Assembly (NCBI GenBank): GCA_003550305.1
Contig: QKYT01000413.1
Location: 13,912 to 40,637, forward strand
Source of the DNA: Glomus cerebriforme
Lineage: Eukaryota; Glomeromycota; Glomeromycetes; Glomerales; Glomeraceae
DNA: 26,726 nucleotides
Direction of reading: 5' to 3'
Under the pieces are notes generated by a model. That model was not told the DNA's origin. It saw only the letters and a list, made by a program, of their open reading frames with translations, and did not search any database. Position numbers and translations under genes: made by a program. This document shows positions 11,753 through 20,495 of this stretch, one piece after another. Positions within the stretch are counted from its first letter, which is position 1. Each line of letters opens with the position of its first letter.

Positions 11753-12579
11753 TTATGCTTTGCCACCAGAAGCAGCTGCGGTGGTTTTAGCACCTTTAGT
11801 AGATTTCTTTGATTGAGAAGCACCACCACTTGCACCAGTAGCACTTGTTACGGTAGGTGTAGTTTTAACTCTTTCGCTACCTTTCTTCTTTGGTAATAAT
11901 TCAGCATGAATATTTGGTAAAACACCACCTTCAGCTATATGAACATGTCTTAATAAAATATTTAATTCTTCATCATTACGTATGGCTAATTGTAAATGTC
12001 TTGGTATAATACGTTGTTTCTTATTATCTCTCGCTGCATTTCCCGCTAATTCTAATACTTCTGCTGTTAAATATTCTATTACTGCTGCTAAATATACTGG
12101 TGCTCCTGCTCCTATTCTATCCGCATATCTTCCTTTTTTCAACAATCTTGCCATACGTCCAACAGGAAATGTCAACCCTTTTAAAAAAAAAGAAATTAAA
12201 TTTCATCGTAGTTTTTTTTTTTAAAAAAAAATTTAAATAACCAAACCTGCTTTAATGCTCTTTGAAATTTTCGAGGTATTTGTTGTCGTAGCTGCTTTTG
12301 CTCCTCCTTTTCCGCCTTTTTTCTAGTATAATTTTAAAAAGAAAATATTTATATATTTATATATTGTCAAAGTCAAAAAATAACATTTAATATAATTTTT
12401 CCTTTTTTTTTTTATATTTATTTATTTATTTTATTATTTTTTTTTTTAGAAATTTTTTTTTTTTNACAGACTTTAGATTTTCCACCAGAAGCTGCTTCTT
12501 CACCACTTCCTGTAGTTGGTGCGGTATTTTCAGTTGGTCTTGTACGAGAAGCTCTTCCTGTTGATTCTTTTTCAGACAT
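11753..12579 (-). CDS. Histone H2A, variant with long N- and C-terminal tails
   Basis: Core nucleosome histone. Three exons, 12472-12579, 12247-12322 and 11753-12177, give about 202 residues against about 130 for ordinary H2A. The fold is intact: [74 protein letters not shown] and [16 protein letters not shown]. Acidic-patch residues are present (E in IEYL, AEVL and LELAGN; D-E-E in RNDEEL). It is of canonical type rather than H2A.Z, whose typical GGGVIPHIH and L1 sequence are absent. The N-tail is about 62 residues (Ser/Thr/Gly/Lys-rich) and split by an intron. The C-tail runs about 40 residues (T/S/A/G/K-rich) and ends SGGKA, without the SQ-E/D motif of H2A.X-type proteins. The first donor (GTCTGTN) is atypical and adjoins an ambiguous base at 12465, so the exon 1-2 join is less certain. 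Confidence 0.9.
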
Positions 12580-14654
12580 TTTTATTATTCAAAAAGTAAA
12601 AAATATATATATATATATATAATAATGTTTATAAAAAAAAACAATTTTTTTTTGTATATAAAATTTATTTATTCTGCGAGAAAAAAAATCGTATAAATGA
12701 TGATGAATACATAAGAATACATAGTAAGATGATGAATTTTTTTCATTGTTGTAAATTTTGGGGTCTATGCAAAAAAAAAAAACACTTCCTGTAACAAAAA
12801 ACAATCCAATTTTTTGGAAACAATTTGATAACCAGCTGAGACTTCTAAAAATAAAATGTATGTTTATAACACTACAGCAAAATAATTTCCTTTTTTTCAT
12901 AAACTTAACGTTCATTGGTAAAAAAAAAAAAAAAAAGTGGTATCGCGTAGAAAGAAAGAAATAAGTTAATTGTTATATTATTATATTATAAATAGATAAT
13001 TATACATTAATAATTTTATCCTATCAGTTGTATCAGGATGATGATGTTTTATTATTGACCAACTTTTATATTGATTAAATCGGTCGAGCCACATACAATA
13101 ACCCTTTGTTCTGTTCCACGTTCAGATTTTTGGATCCATTCATTCATTATATATTACTTATGCTGCATTATCAGTTATTGGCAGCTGCACGTTCAAACAT
13201 ACTTTATGAATAAAACCGGTTCGGTTATCGATGCCAGATGGACAGCGTACTTTCCTTCTCTCATGGTTCCATCATCCGTATGAATGTGTGAATGCATATA
13301 TTATTATTTCGACTATCTTTTGGTCATTCTTACCCATTTTATCCTATAGAAGGCTATCAGGAGAAAGCTTTCTGTTCTGAAACTTACTTTTAAAGTTTAA
13401 GCTTAATGTTCTCAGTTAATCCGGAGATTACTCCCAAGATAAATCATATACTGTAATTTAACCTTTTATAAATTCATTGATTAAATTAAATTTTAATTTA
13501 TACTATTTATTAAAATAATTGTCATAAAAAGCCTGATACGATTCCACGTGAATTTTTATATTTTAAAAAATGGAATTTTTTATTTAGTTTATAATTGAAA
13601 GAAGGTGTAAAACTGTGAGTTTATTCATTCAATTTAATTAAAACTTTCTCCGTTAAATACATTAAATAAAAGTCATATTATTCTTTCATGTACTGGTATC
13701 TGTTTTTTTTTCATACTGTATTAATAAACTTAATAAACATTTCCTGTATTACTGTATTTTGTCTGTCAATTCAATTTATTATTTCTTATTAAATTTTCTT
13801 TCATGCTCATTCAACATTGGTAATAGTTTAATAAAGTTAATTGAACTATAAAATGTGTCACACGTATGATTTATTAATTAATCATCAAAAACAAAAACTT
13901 TTGATCCATATTATAATATTTGATACTTTTCTTTTCTTTTTAAATAAAATCCTAATTTATAATAATGATCTTTCTTTTTGTTTCATAAAAATCTACGCGT
14001 TCAAATATTTATTAATTCTTATTAAACGCGCTACACTCTCAAATTCTTAAAGTTTACAAAAGTTTTACGTACATTGACTTGCATATAAATTATGCAAAAG
14101 AATTTTTGCGGATCCGAAAAAAATTTCCCATCTACATTACACAAAATCAATTACGCAAATCGGTTTATATAAAAATTCATATTTATATATATATATATTT
14201 TTTTTTATCCTTTTTTTTTNTTATTTNTTTATTTATTNTTTTTTTTTTATTTTATATAAATGTAAATTGTTTAACGTCCCTCCCCTGGTTTGAATATTTT
14301 TGGGGGTAAACAAACAAACAAGAAGGAACTTTAAAAAAAAATGGGGTGGTATGACGAAAAATTTTCTTGATCTACAATTTCGCGTTCTTTCCATTTATTC
14401 CATTTTATAATTATAAACTAAAAATTTTTTCTATTTTTAATGATGTGAATTATATACATCTATCTAAAATAATAAAAATGTTAATTAAAGTTCTACGGTA
14501 AAATTACACAACTTTTTTTTTTTTTTNNNNNNNNNNNNNNNNNNNNNNNNNNNNNNNNNNNNNNNNNNNNNNNNNNNNNNNNNNNNNNNNNNNNNNNNNN
14601 NNNNNNNNNNNNNGTGATTTTATTTACGAAGAATGTTTAATAGCGTTTTTTTTT

Positions 14655-14688
<34 letters not shown>

Positions 14689-14691
14689 TCT
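12580..14691. other. Gene-poor region with ambiguous bases and an assembly gap
   Basis: About 2.1 kb without a firm gene. 12598-12622 is a TA repeat at the histone start. 13046-13310 is less AT-rich and reads like coding sequence on the minus strand, but no splice model works (see findings). Single N bases at 14220, 14227 and 14238 lie in a T-rich stretch and precede the long gap. Other open frames here are low-complexity AT translations. Confidence 0.5.
14527..14613. other. Assembly gap (87 N)
   Basis: Run of 87 unknown bases behind a T run. The true length may differ. It lies in non-coding DNA just downstream of the membrane-protein gene's stop codon. Confidence 0.97.
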
Positions 14692-16161
14692 TTAATTATG
14701 ACCTTCTTTAATAGAAATGTAATGTCGACCTATACGTTCAGGTCTATTTCTAATATCTTTATCTTGAATAATTGTGAGTAACATATTTATAAGTGTTTTT
14801 GAAAATATATATAATGCCAAATAATAGGGAATCAAATATGGATTGTAAACTTTTAAATTATTATTAATAAATAAAAAAAAATTTTTTTAGTATACATTTT
14901 TTTATGTAAGAAATAATGTAAATTTTTTAAAGTATAAATTTATACGTACATCTATGTAATCCACGATCTAAACCTTCACCTTCAATTGCTGCAGTTTCAG
15001 CAGTTCTAAAAAATAAATAAATAAATAAATAAAAATAAAAAATAAATTAATGAATAATTTTTTTAAAAAAAAAAAAGTTTACTTACCCTTTATTTAAAGA
15101 AATTAAAATTAATAAAGAACAAATAGCACAATAAATAGTCAAACTAATTCTATGTACATGACTTCTGGTCCATAAACTTAATCCAACGTATTTATTAGGT
15201 ATGCTTAAAATATCAACTCTTTTTTCTTGAGGATAAAAAAAACATAATAAAAATGCTGGTGAATGCCATAAAGCTGTAAATGAAGAATAATATCCTCTAC
15301 GCCTTAATTCAATTGAAAGTGCCATTGCTACTAGTGATGTAAATACAAAATATATTATTGCTCCTCCTATTAATCCCCAAAATAATCTTGACGCTGCGCA
15401 ATAATCAAATTGCTCAATATGGAATCTATCTCCACATGCATCCATTAAAAAATTTTCTACGGTACTTCCATCTACACCTGATTTTGCATATCTTAATACA
15501 TTATATCCTAATAAAAATACATTCACTGCAAACATCTTTATAAAAAAAAAAAAATGAAAAAATTAAATAAATATATATATATACATAAATTATTCAAACA
15601 AAAATCTAATTAACTTACTTCATAATATTGAACAATCCTACTAACAATTTCACCTTTAGTTATAACATGTCCATTTTCAGGTGGCCTAAATAACCATCCA
15701 TCTTTATGTACATGACTTTGTCCTGTACCTTCTTCATCCGAGTATGATTCTGATCTATCATCATTGAAAGATGAATTATTATTTGTTGAATTTGTATGAA
15801 GATTATTAGCTGGTGAAAGTTGTTCTGATGGTGAGGGTTGTCTGGATGTAGAGAATTGTTGAGGTGGTGTAGGTTGTCGTGATGGTAAAGTTTGTTGAAA
15901 TGGTGAAGTTGTTCTTGATTGTTGGTGAGGATAATATTGGGGTGAAGGTTGTCTTTGTGGATGTTGTTGTGGATGTTGTTGTGGATATTGTTGATATTGT
16001 TGATATTGTTGATATTGTGGATAATATTGCTGTTGAAGATACTCTTGTGGTGGATACGGAGATTGCTGTGAGGGATATTGCTGTTGTCCTTCATCACTAT
16101 ATCCACTATTATCATATGGATGTCCTCCACCTTCACCTTGAGAAGGTCTCTGACTCGACAT
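14692..16161 (-). CDS. Membrane protein with Gln/Pro/Tyr-rich N-terminus, function unknown
   Basis: Four exons, 15619-16161, 15087-15535, 14950-15005 and 14692-14762, give about 372 residues. I do not recognise the family. Residues 1-135 are low complexity, rich in Q, P, Y and S, with a YQQ repeat (QYQQYQQYQQYPQQHPQQ) and several SPS/TPP-type motifs that could be phosphorylated. A more ordered region follows (HVHKDGWLFRPPENGHVITK). The membrane part starts at about residue 180: FAVNVFLLGYNVLRYA, LFWGLIGGAIIYFVFTSLVA, a weaker LWHSPAFLLCFFYP, and HRISLTIYCAICSLLILISL, so two to four spans. The polar C-terminus ends ISIKEGHN. All donors are GTAAGT or GTACGT. The Q-rich stretch comes from a TTGTTGATA-type repeat (about 15955-16030) and probably varies in length. 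Confidence 0.78.
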
Positions 16162-17092
16162 ATTTTTTAAAGTTTTTTAAAAATTCGGATCAAAAAATAA
16201 TAGTTATCGAAGAAAAAAAGAAATTATTTTTTAAAGAAATTGAAAGGAGAATGAATTTATTTTTAAAATTAAAAAAATGTTTTCCAATATAAATATATAT
16301 ATATATATATATAAAACCCCCCTTCCCGCTCTTAATACAATAAACAAAAATCATTTTTTTTTTTTATATTATTATTTGACAAATTGAGGCTCGATCATCC
16401 GAATGTAAAAAAAAAATTTTTTATTGCTTAGCACTAAAATTTCGTTTCCCGATTGAGTATATATAACGGATAATTAATATATAAACTTTACTGTAATTGG
16501 GTATAAAAAAATACATGCAACTTTCTGATTAGGGGGTATTTTATAATTTCTATAATTTCTTTGTCAAATTAAGTTAATACAGAAATGACTCTTTCCCCCT
16601 CGTGGATTTAGTTTGTTAAACAAATAAATTTTCTTTTTTCTGTTTTCTTGTTTCTAATTTTGCATTTCAATGTCTGATACATGTATTACATTATCATCAT
16701 ATTTTTCTCTTGGCTGTGCTTTTTTTTTTTACATAATAGAAAGCATTTATATATATTCTTTTTTGTATCAAATAATTGTTCTGTTATTAAAAGGTTAAAA
16801 GCTGTTAATTTCGGCCGCTAAATGAATCTCCGCATTCGTGACCGGAGATAAAAGCGGAATAGCTATATTTTCGATTCCGTTTGTGGCTTAGCCTTTATAA
16901 GACAGAACTGCGGACGATGATCTTTGCCATTTTGTAAATTTAAATTTTGTTTTTACCTTAATTTGTAATTGACGTAATAATTTATAATTTCAGCTGGAAT
17001 TAATTACTATTTATTTATTTCAATTAGGTATAAATACAGTATTTAAAAAAATAAATTATCAATAAATTATCAAAAATCGTACAAGAAAAAAA
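16162..17092. other. Intergenic region with a GC-richer structured patch
   Basis: Promoter side of the membrane-protein gene and 3' flank of the Tpt1 gene. Holds an AT repeat (16288-16312), a C-rich patch near 16317-16328 and, at 16800-16920, a less AT-rich stretch with two consecutive hairpins. No protein-coding sequence recognised. Confidence 0.5.
16826..16879. ncRNA. Candidate structured RNA: two consecutive hairpins
   Basis: Stem 1 pairs ATCTCCG (16826-16832) with CGGAGAT (16843-16849) around a 10-nt loop. Stem 2 pairs CGGAAT (16855-16860) with ATTCCG (16874-16879) around a 13-nt loop. An ACA trinucleotide follows at 16902-16904. Two hairpins plus ACA faintly recall an H/ACA snoRNA, but the hinge overlaps stem 1 and the stems are short, so this is only a candidate. 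Confidence 0.15.
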
Positions 17093-17689
17093 TTATTTAT
17101 GGGTTCGTTTCGCCATTTCTGCGTATGAAAATACTTTTTTCTTCTCGTTACCATCCTTTTCATTATCCTTCTTCTTATCAACGCTACTGTTATTTAACCC
17201 GCTTTTCTCTAATTTATCCTTTTCATCATCCTTTTTCCTCTTGTGATTCTTATCAACGCTATTGTTATTTAACCCGCTTTCCTTTGGTTTATCCTTTTCA
17301 TCATCCTTCTTCCTCTTGTGATTCTTATCAACGCTATTGTTATTTAACCCGCTTTTCTTTAATTTATCCTTTTCATCATCCTTCTTCCTATTGTAATTTT
17401 TATCAACGATATTGTTATTTAACCCGTTTTTCTTTAAATTCTGACTGCTTTTCATAAGATCAGCCCACGGATCTTCTAGATAAGATTTATTGTAATATAA
17501 ACTATTTTCGTCAGAATTTTTCTCAGAATATATTATTTCTTCATTTTTATCAACAACTTTTAGAAAATATTTTTTATCCAATTTTCCTTCAATTCCTTCT
17601 GTAAGTATTACTCCATTAGCAGACCTATGAAATTTTATACCATCTGTAAATTGATATTTATCAAAATAATTAAATATATCTACATTTTA

Positions 17690-17776
<87 letters not shown>

Positions 17777-19568
17777 CGAACATACCCTTCATGGCTTTAG
17801 GAACATTAACGTATATAAATAAATCACAGTTTCGTCTCATACCACTCTTTACCTTTGGATCACCGAATTTTCCGGTAGCAAAATGCATATGGTTACGGTT
17901 CATTTTAGAAAGACCATTTGATTCTAATTAAATAAAATTAATTTAATTTAAAAAAATTAATCGATCAAAATTTAAAATAATACTTACTTATACTTGCCCA
18001 TTTCTTTAAATAAGTTCCATGTATAACTTGAGGAATTTTTGAAGGATCCGTTATTTCTTCCAATTCCAAATTATTCACGTCCTAAAGAAAGTTAAAATCT
18101 TTTTAATTAAATATTAAAGTTAAAAAACAAGTTAAAAATACACACCTCAATACTATGTCCTTGATTAGCTCTAATCCACCATATAGGTTTACCACTTTCA
18201 TCACTTTCAGTTTTTTCTATAAGAGTAAATCTTTGTTTATCATTTTCTTTTACAACAAGTTGTATATTTTCAAATGTTGTTTGTCTAAATCTGGGTAATT
18301 TCATCTATAAAATTTAAAAGAATAGTTACAGTAATTGGGTAAAACAAGCAAGTATAATATATTACAAAAAATTACTTACCAACTCTTCTAACTTAACATA
18401 TCCATCTGATTGAAGATTTAATCCTTCTCTATGTGCATTATGACGAAGAACATATGACAATGATTTCGATAAATATACAATATCAACATTATTTTTTTCG
18501 GATTTTTCTCCGGGATATAAAATTCTTTCATTTTTATCAACAACTTTTAGAAAATGATTTTTATATAATTTTCCTTTATTTCCTTTAGTAAGTATTACTC
18601 CATTAGCAGATCTATAAAATTTTATACCATCTATATAAAATATTTATCAAAATAATTAAATATATATATTTTTTCAATTAAATAATATTAATAATAGATA
18701 ATAATAATAAAATTGAACCTACCATTCATGGCTTTAGGAACATTAATATATATAAATAAATCACAAGGTGATCTCATACCACCCTTTACATTTGGATCAT
18801 CAAATTTTTCTACAGCAAGACGTATATGGTTACTGTTCATTTTAGAAAGACCTTTTGATTCTAATTAAATAGAATTAAATTAATTTTTTTTTAAAAACAG
18901 ATTAATTGATCAAAATTTAAAATAATACTTACTTATACTTTCCCAGTTATTTAAATAAGTTTTATATATAACTTGAGGGATTTTTGAAGGATCCGTTATT
19001 TCTTGCAATTCCAAATCATTTACGTCCTAAAGAAAATTAAAATCTTTTTAATTAAATATATATATATTTTAAAATTATATATTAAAAGTACATACCTCAT
19101 CTTTATTAGCTTTAATCCACCATATAGATTCACCACTTTCATTTTGTTCTATAAGAGTAAGTCCTTGTTTGTCATTTTCTTTTATAGCAAGTTGTATTTT
19201 TTCAAGTGTTGTTCCTTTAAATTTAGGTAATCTCACCTATAAAATTTAAATAAATAGTTATGGTAATTAGGTAAAAACAAGCAAGTTTATAATATTACAA
19301 AAAATTTACTTACTAACTCTTCGACTTTAACATATCCATCTGGTCGAATATTTAATCCTTCTCTATCTGCATTATGACGAAGAACATATGACAATGATTT
19401 TGATAACCATACAATCGCATTATCGTCATTATGTTGCGGATTAGTAGACCTATTGTCGGGGATATAATTATTTCCCCTTTGAAAATTTACTCTACCATCG
19501 TAATCAACACCACGTCCTCCTCTCATATTTCCTCCCTTATATTTTCCTAAATTATTTCGTCGAGACAT
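17093..19568 (-). CDS. TPT1: Tandem-domain tRNA 2'-phosphotransferase (Tpt1/KptA) with repeat tail
   Basis: Tpt1 removes the 2'-phosphate left at tRNA splice junctions, using NAD+. Nine exons give 606 residues: 19314-19568, 19096-19236, 18933-19026, 18723-18860, 18380-18630, 18146-18304, 17988-18081, 17786-17923, 17093-17643. After an Arg/Gly/Asn-rich leader come two Tpt1 domains (about 53-250 and 260-462), joined in frame inside exon 5. Domain 2 keeps the family motifs: LRHNA (R272/H273), IRANQGHS (R338), HGTY (H367), MNRNHMHFA, GMRRNCD, RSANGVILT. Domain 1 keeps LRHNA (R64/H65) and RSANGVILT but has IKANKDE, YKTY and MNSNHIRLA, so it is probably inactive. Paired exons match in phase, and two pairs match exactly in length (94/94, 138/138). 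The tail (464-606) holds LEDPWADL, about 3.7 copies of a 25-residue Lys/Asp/Asn-rich repeat, and ends SYAEMAKRTHK. The gene is divergent from the MPLKIP-like gene. Confidence 0.92.
17153..17437 (-). repeat. 75-bp coding tandem repeat in the Tpt1 tail
   Basis: Three full copies of a 25-codon unit and one shortened copy. The unit begins LKKSGLNNN and ends RKKDDEKDK. Copies 2 and 3 are nearly identical, copy 1 differs more (KNG, IVDKNYN), and copy 4 lacks several codons. In-frame unit length keeps the reading frame when copy number changes. The charge pattern suggests a disordered basic/acidic tail. Confidence 0.9.
17692..17772. repeat. (TAA)n microsatellite in a Tpt1 intron
   Basis: About 26 perfect TAA units within the intron between exons 8 and 9 of the Tpt1 gene. 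The equivalent intron of the first domain (18631-18722) has only a short, imperfect ATAATAATA run, so the expansion came after the domain duplication. It accounts for most of the extra length of this intron. Confidence 0.95.
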
Positions 19569-19756
19569 ATCAGTAAAAAATATATTTATTCACACTCAAG
19601 AAAAGAAATTGTGAAAAGCCTATCAGTTTAATTTCTATATCTTAAATATAATCGACGCAGTAATCGTCAATAATGACTCATAATTATGCACGACTGTTAC
19701 ACCGTATATTTAAGGTGAGAATTTTGATAAGTCGGAACTTTTTTAACTGAAAAATT
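19569..19756. promoter_or_regulatory. Shared divergent promoter region, Tpt1 / MPLKIP-like
   Basis: Only 188 bp separate the two start codons, which point away from each other, so both promoters must lie here or overlap the genes. No TATA box or known site stands out. Co-expression of the two genes is a reasonable inference. Confidence 0.6.
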
Positions 19757-20368
19757 ATGTCCAAAGCACAAAATTTACTTCCACCACCGTCCCTACTGGA
19801 CAAAGATTTGACTCCCAATGATTCAGTAACTTCATTACCGCCGCTGCCTGATGATTTCTTGTCATTTCAGCCCCAACCATCTTATACTCGCAACTCTAAC
19901 GATGATATAACAGATACTTCACTAGATAATATACAACAACAAGAATATCGAGGAAGAGGAACTTATTATAATAAGGGAAGAGGATATTATAATAATAATA
20001 AAAATAATAATTATAATAATAACTCTTATAATCAAAAAAGAGGATATTATTCAGGAAAAGGTAATAATTTTGGTGGTGGTGGTGGCGGTGGTAAATATTA
20101 TAATTATGGAACATCCGCAAGCGGTAAAGGTGGTCAACAACAAAGATATGAATGGAATAATAATTATTTCTCACCTAAGGTAATTATTTAGTTTTTTTTT
20201 TAGAATTGTTCATTTATGTTTTTATTGAAATTAAAATTATTTTTATTTATATATTAGAAACGTAGATTTAATGAAAACCGTCAAAATAATAGTGATATAA
20301 GTTCATATTGCAAGAAATCTTTTCTAGAAGATCCGTGGGCTGATCTTATTAAAAGTAGTCAGATTTAA
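19757..20368 (+). CDS. Gly/Asn/Tyr-rich protein with C-terminal LEDPW motif (MPLKIP/TTDN1-like)
   Basis: Two exons, 19757-20179 and 20258-20368, give 177 residues. The N-terminus is Pro/Leu-rich (NLLPPPSLLDKDLTP, LPPLPDDFLSFQPQP). The middle is low complexity: RGRGTYYNKGRGYYN, Asn runs and a poly-Gly stretch, a likely RNA-binding disordered segment. Exon 2 has FNENRQNNS then SYCKKSFLEDPWADLIKSSQ. A disordered Gly/Tyr/Arg-rich body followed by a C-terminal Y-x3-S-x-LEDPW motif is the plan of animal MPLKIP (TTDN1), a protein tied to lariat-intron processing and to non-photosensitive trichothiodystrophy. The match rests on one motif plus composition. The stop TAA at 20366 arises where the homologous DNA in the Tpt1 tail has one more base; that copy reads on, so this C-terminus may be secondarily shortened. 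Confidence 0.72.
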
Positions 20369-20495
20369 AGAAAAGCGGGTTAAAAAACGCGCTTATTTAT
20401 TGATTTTTAGATTATAATTCATTTGCAATTTTGTAATATTTACAAAGAAAAAAAACATTTTTTTTAAATTAATAAATATTATATTTTGGAAACAG

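Noticed and set aside
11753..12579. H2A.Z assignment
   Set aside because: The L1 region ([19 protein letters not shown]) and [12 protein letters not shown] are of canonical H2A type; H2A.Z-specific sequence is absent.
15660..16292. Alternative long frames (His/Asn-rich minus, Val/Asp-rich plus) over the Gln-rich exon
   Set aside because: Simple-sequence DNA stays open in all frames; only the QYQQ frame joins in phase to the downstream membrane exons.
17125..17457. 110-codon plus-strand frame with tandem YQRYCYLTRF repeats
   Set aside because: Antisense shadow of the 75-bp repeat in the Tpt1 tail; the minus frame continues an established domain.
17691..17903. Open frame ending in a long poly-Tyr run
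   Set aside because: The Tyr run is the TAA microsatellite read on the minus strand within an intron; the upstream part is exon 8 of the Tpt1 gene read past its donor.
17093..19568. Two separate tandem Tpt1 genes
   Set aside because: Exon 5 reads without a stop from the end of domain 1 into the LSKSLSYVLRH start of domain 2, with no ATG and no room for a promoter between them.
19896..20174. Tyr-rich minus-strand frame
   Set aside because: Antisense of the Asn/Tyr/Gly-rich exon of the MPLKIP-like gene; no splice context.
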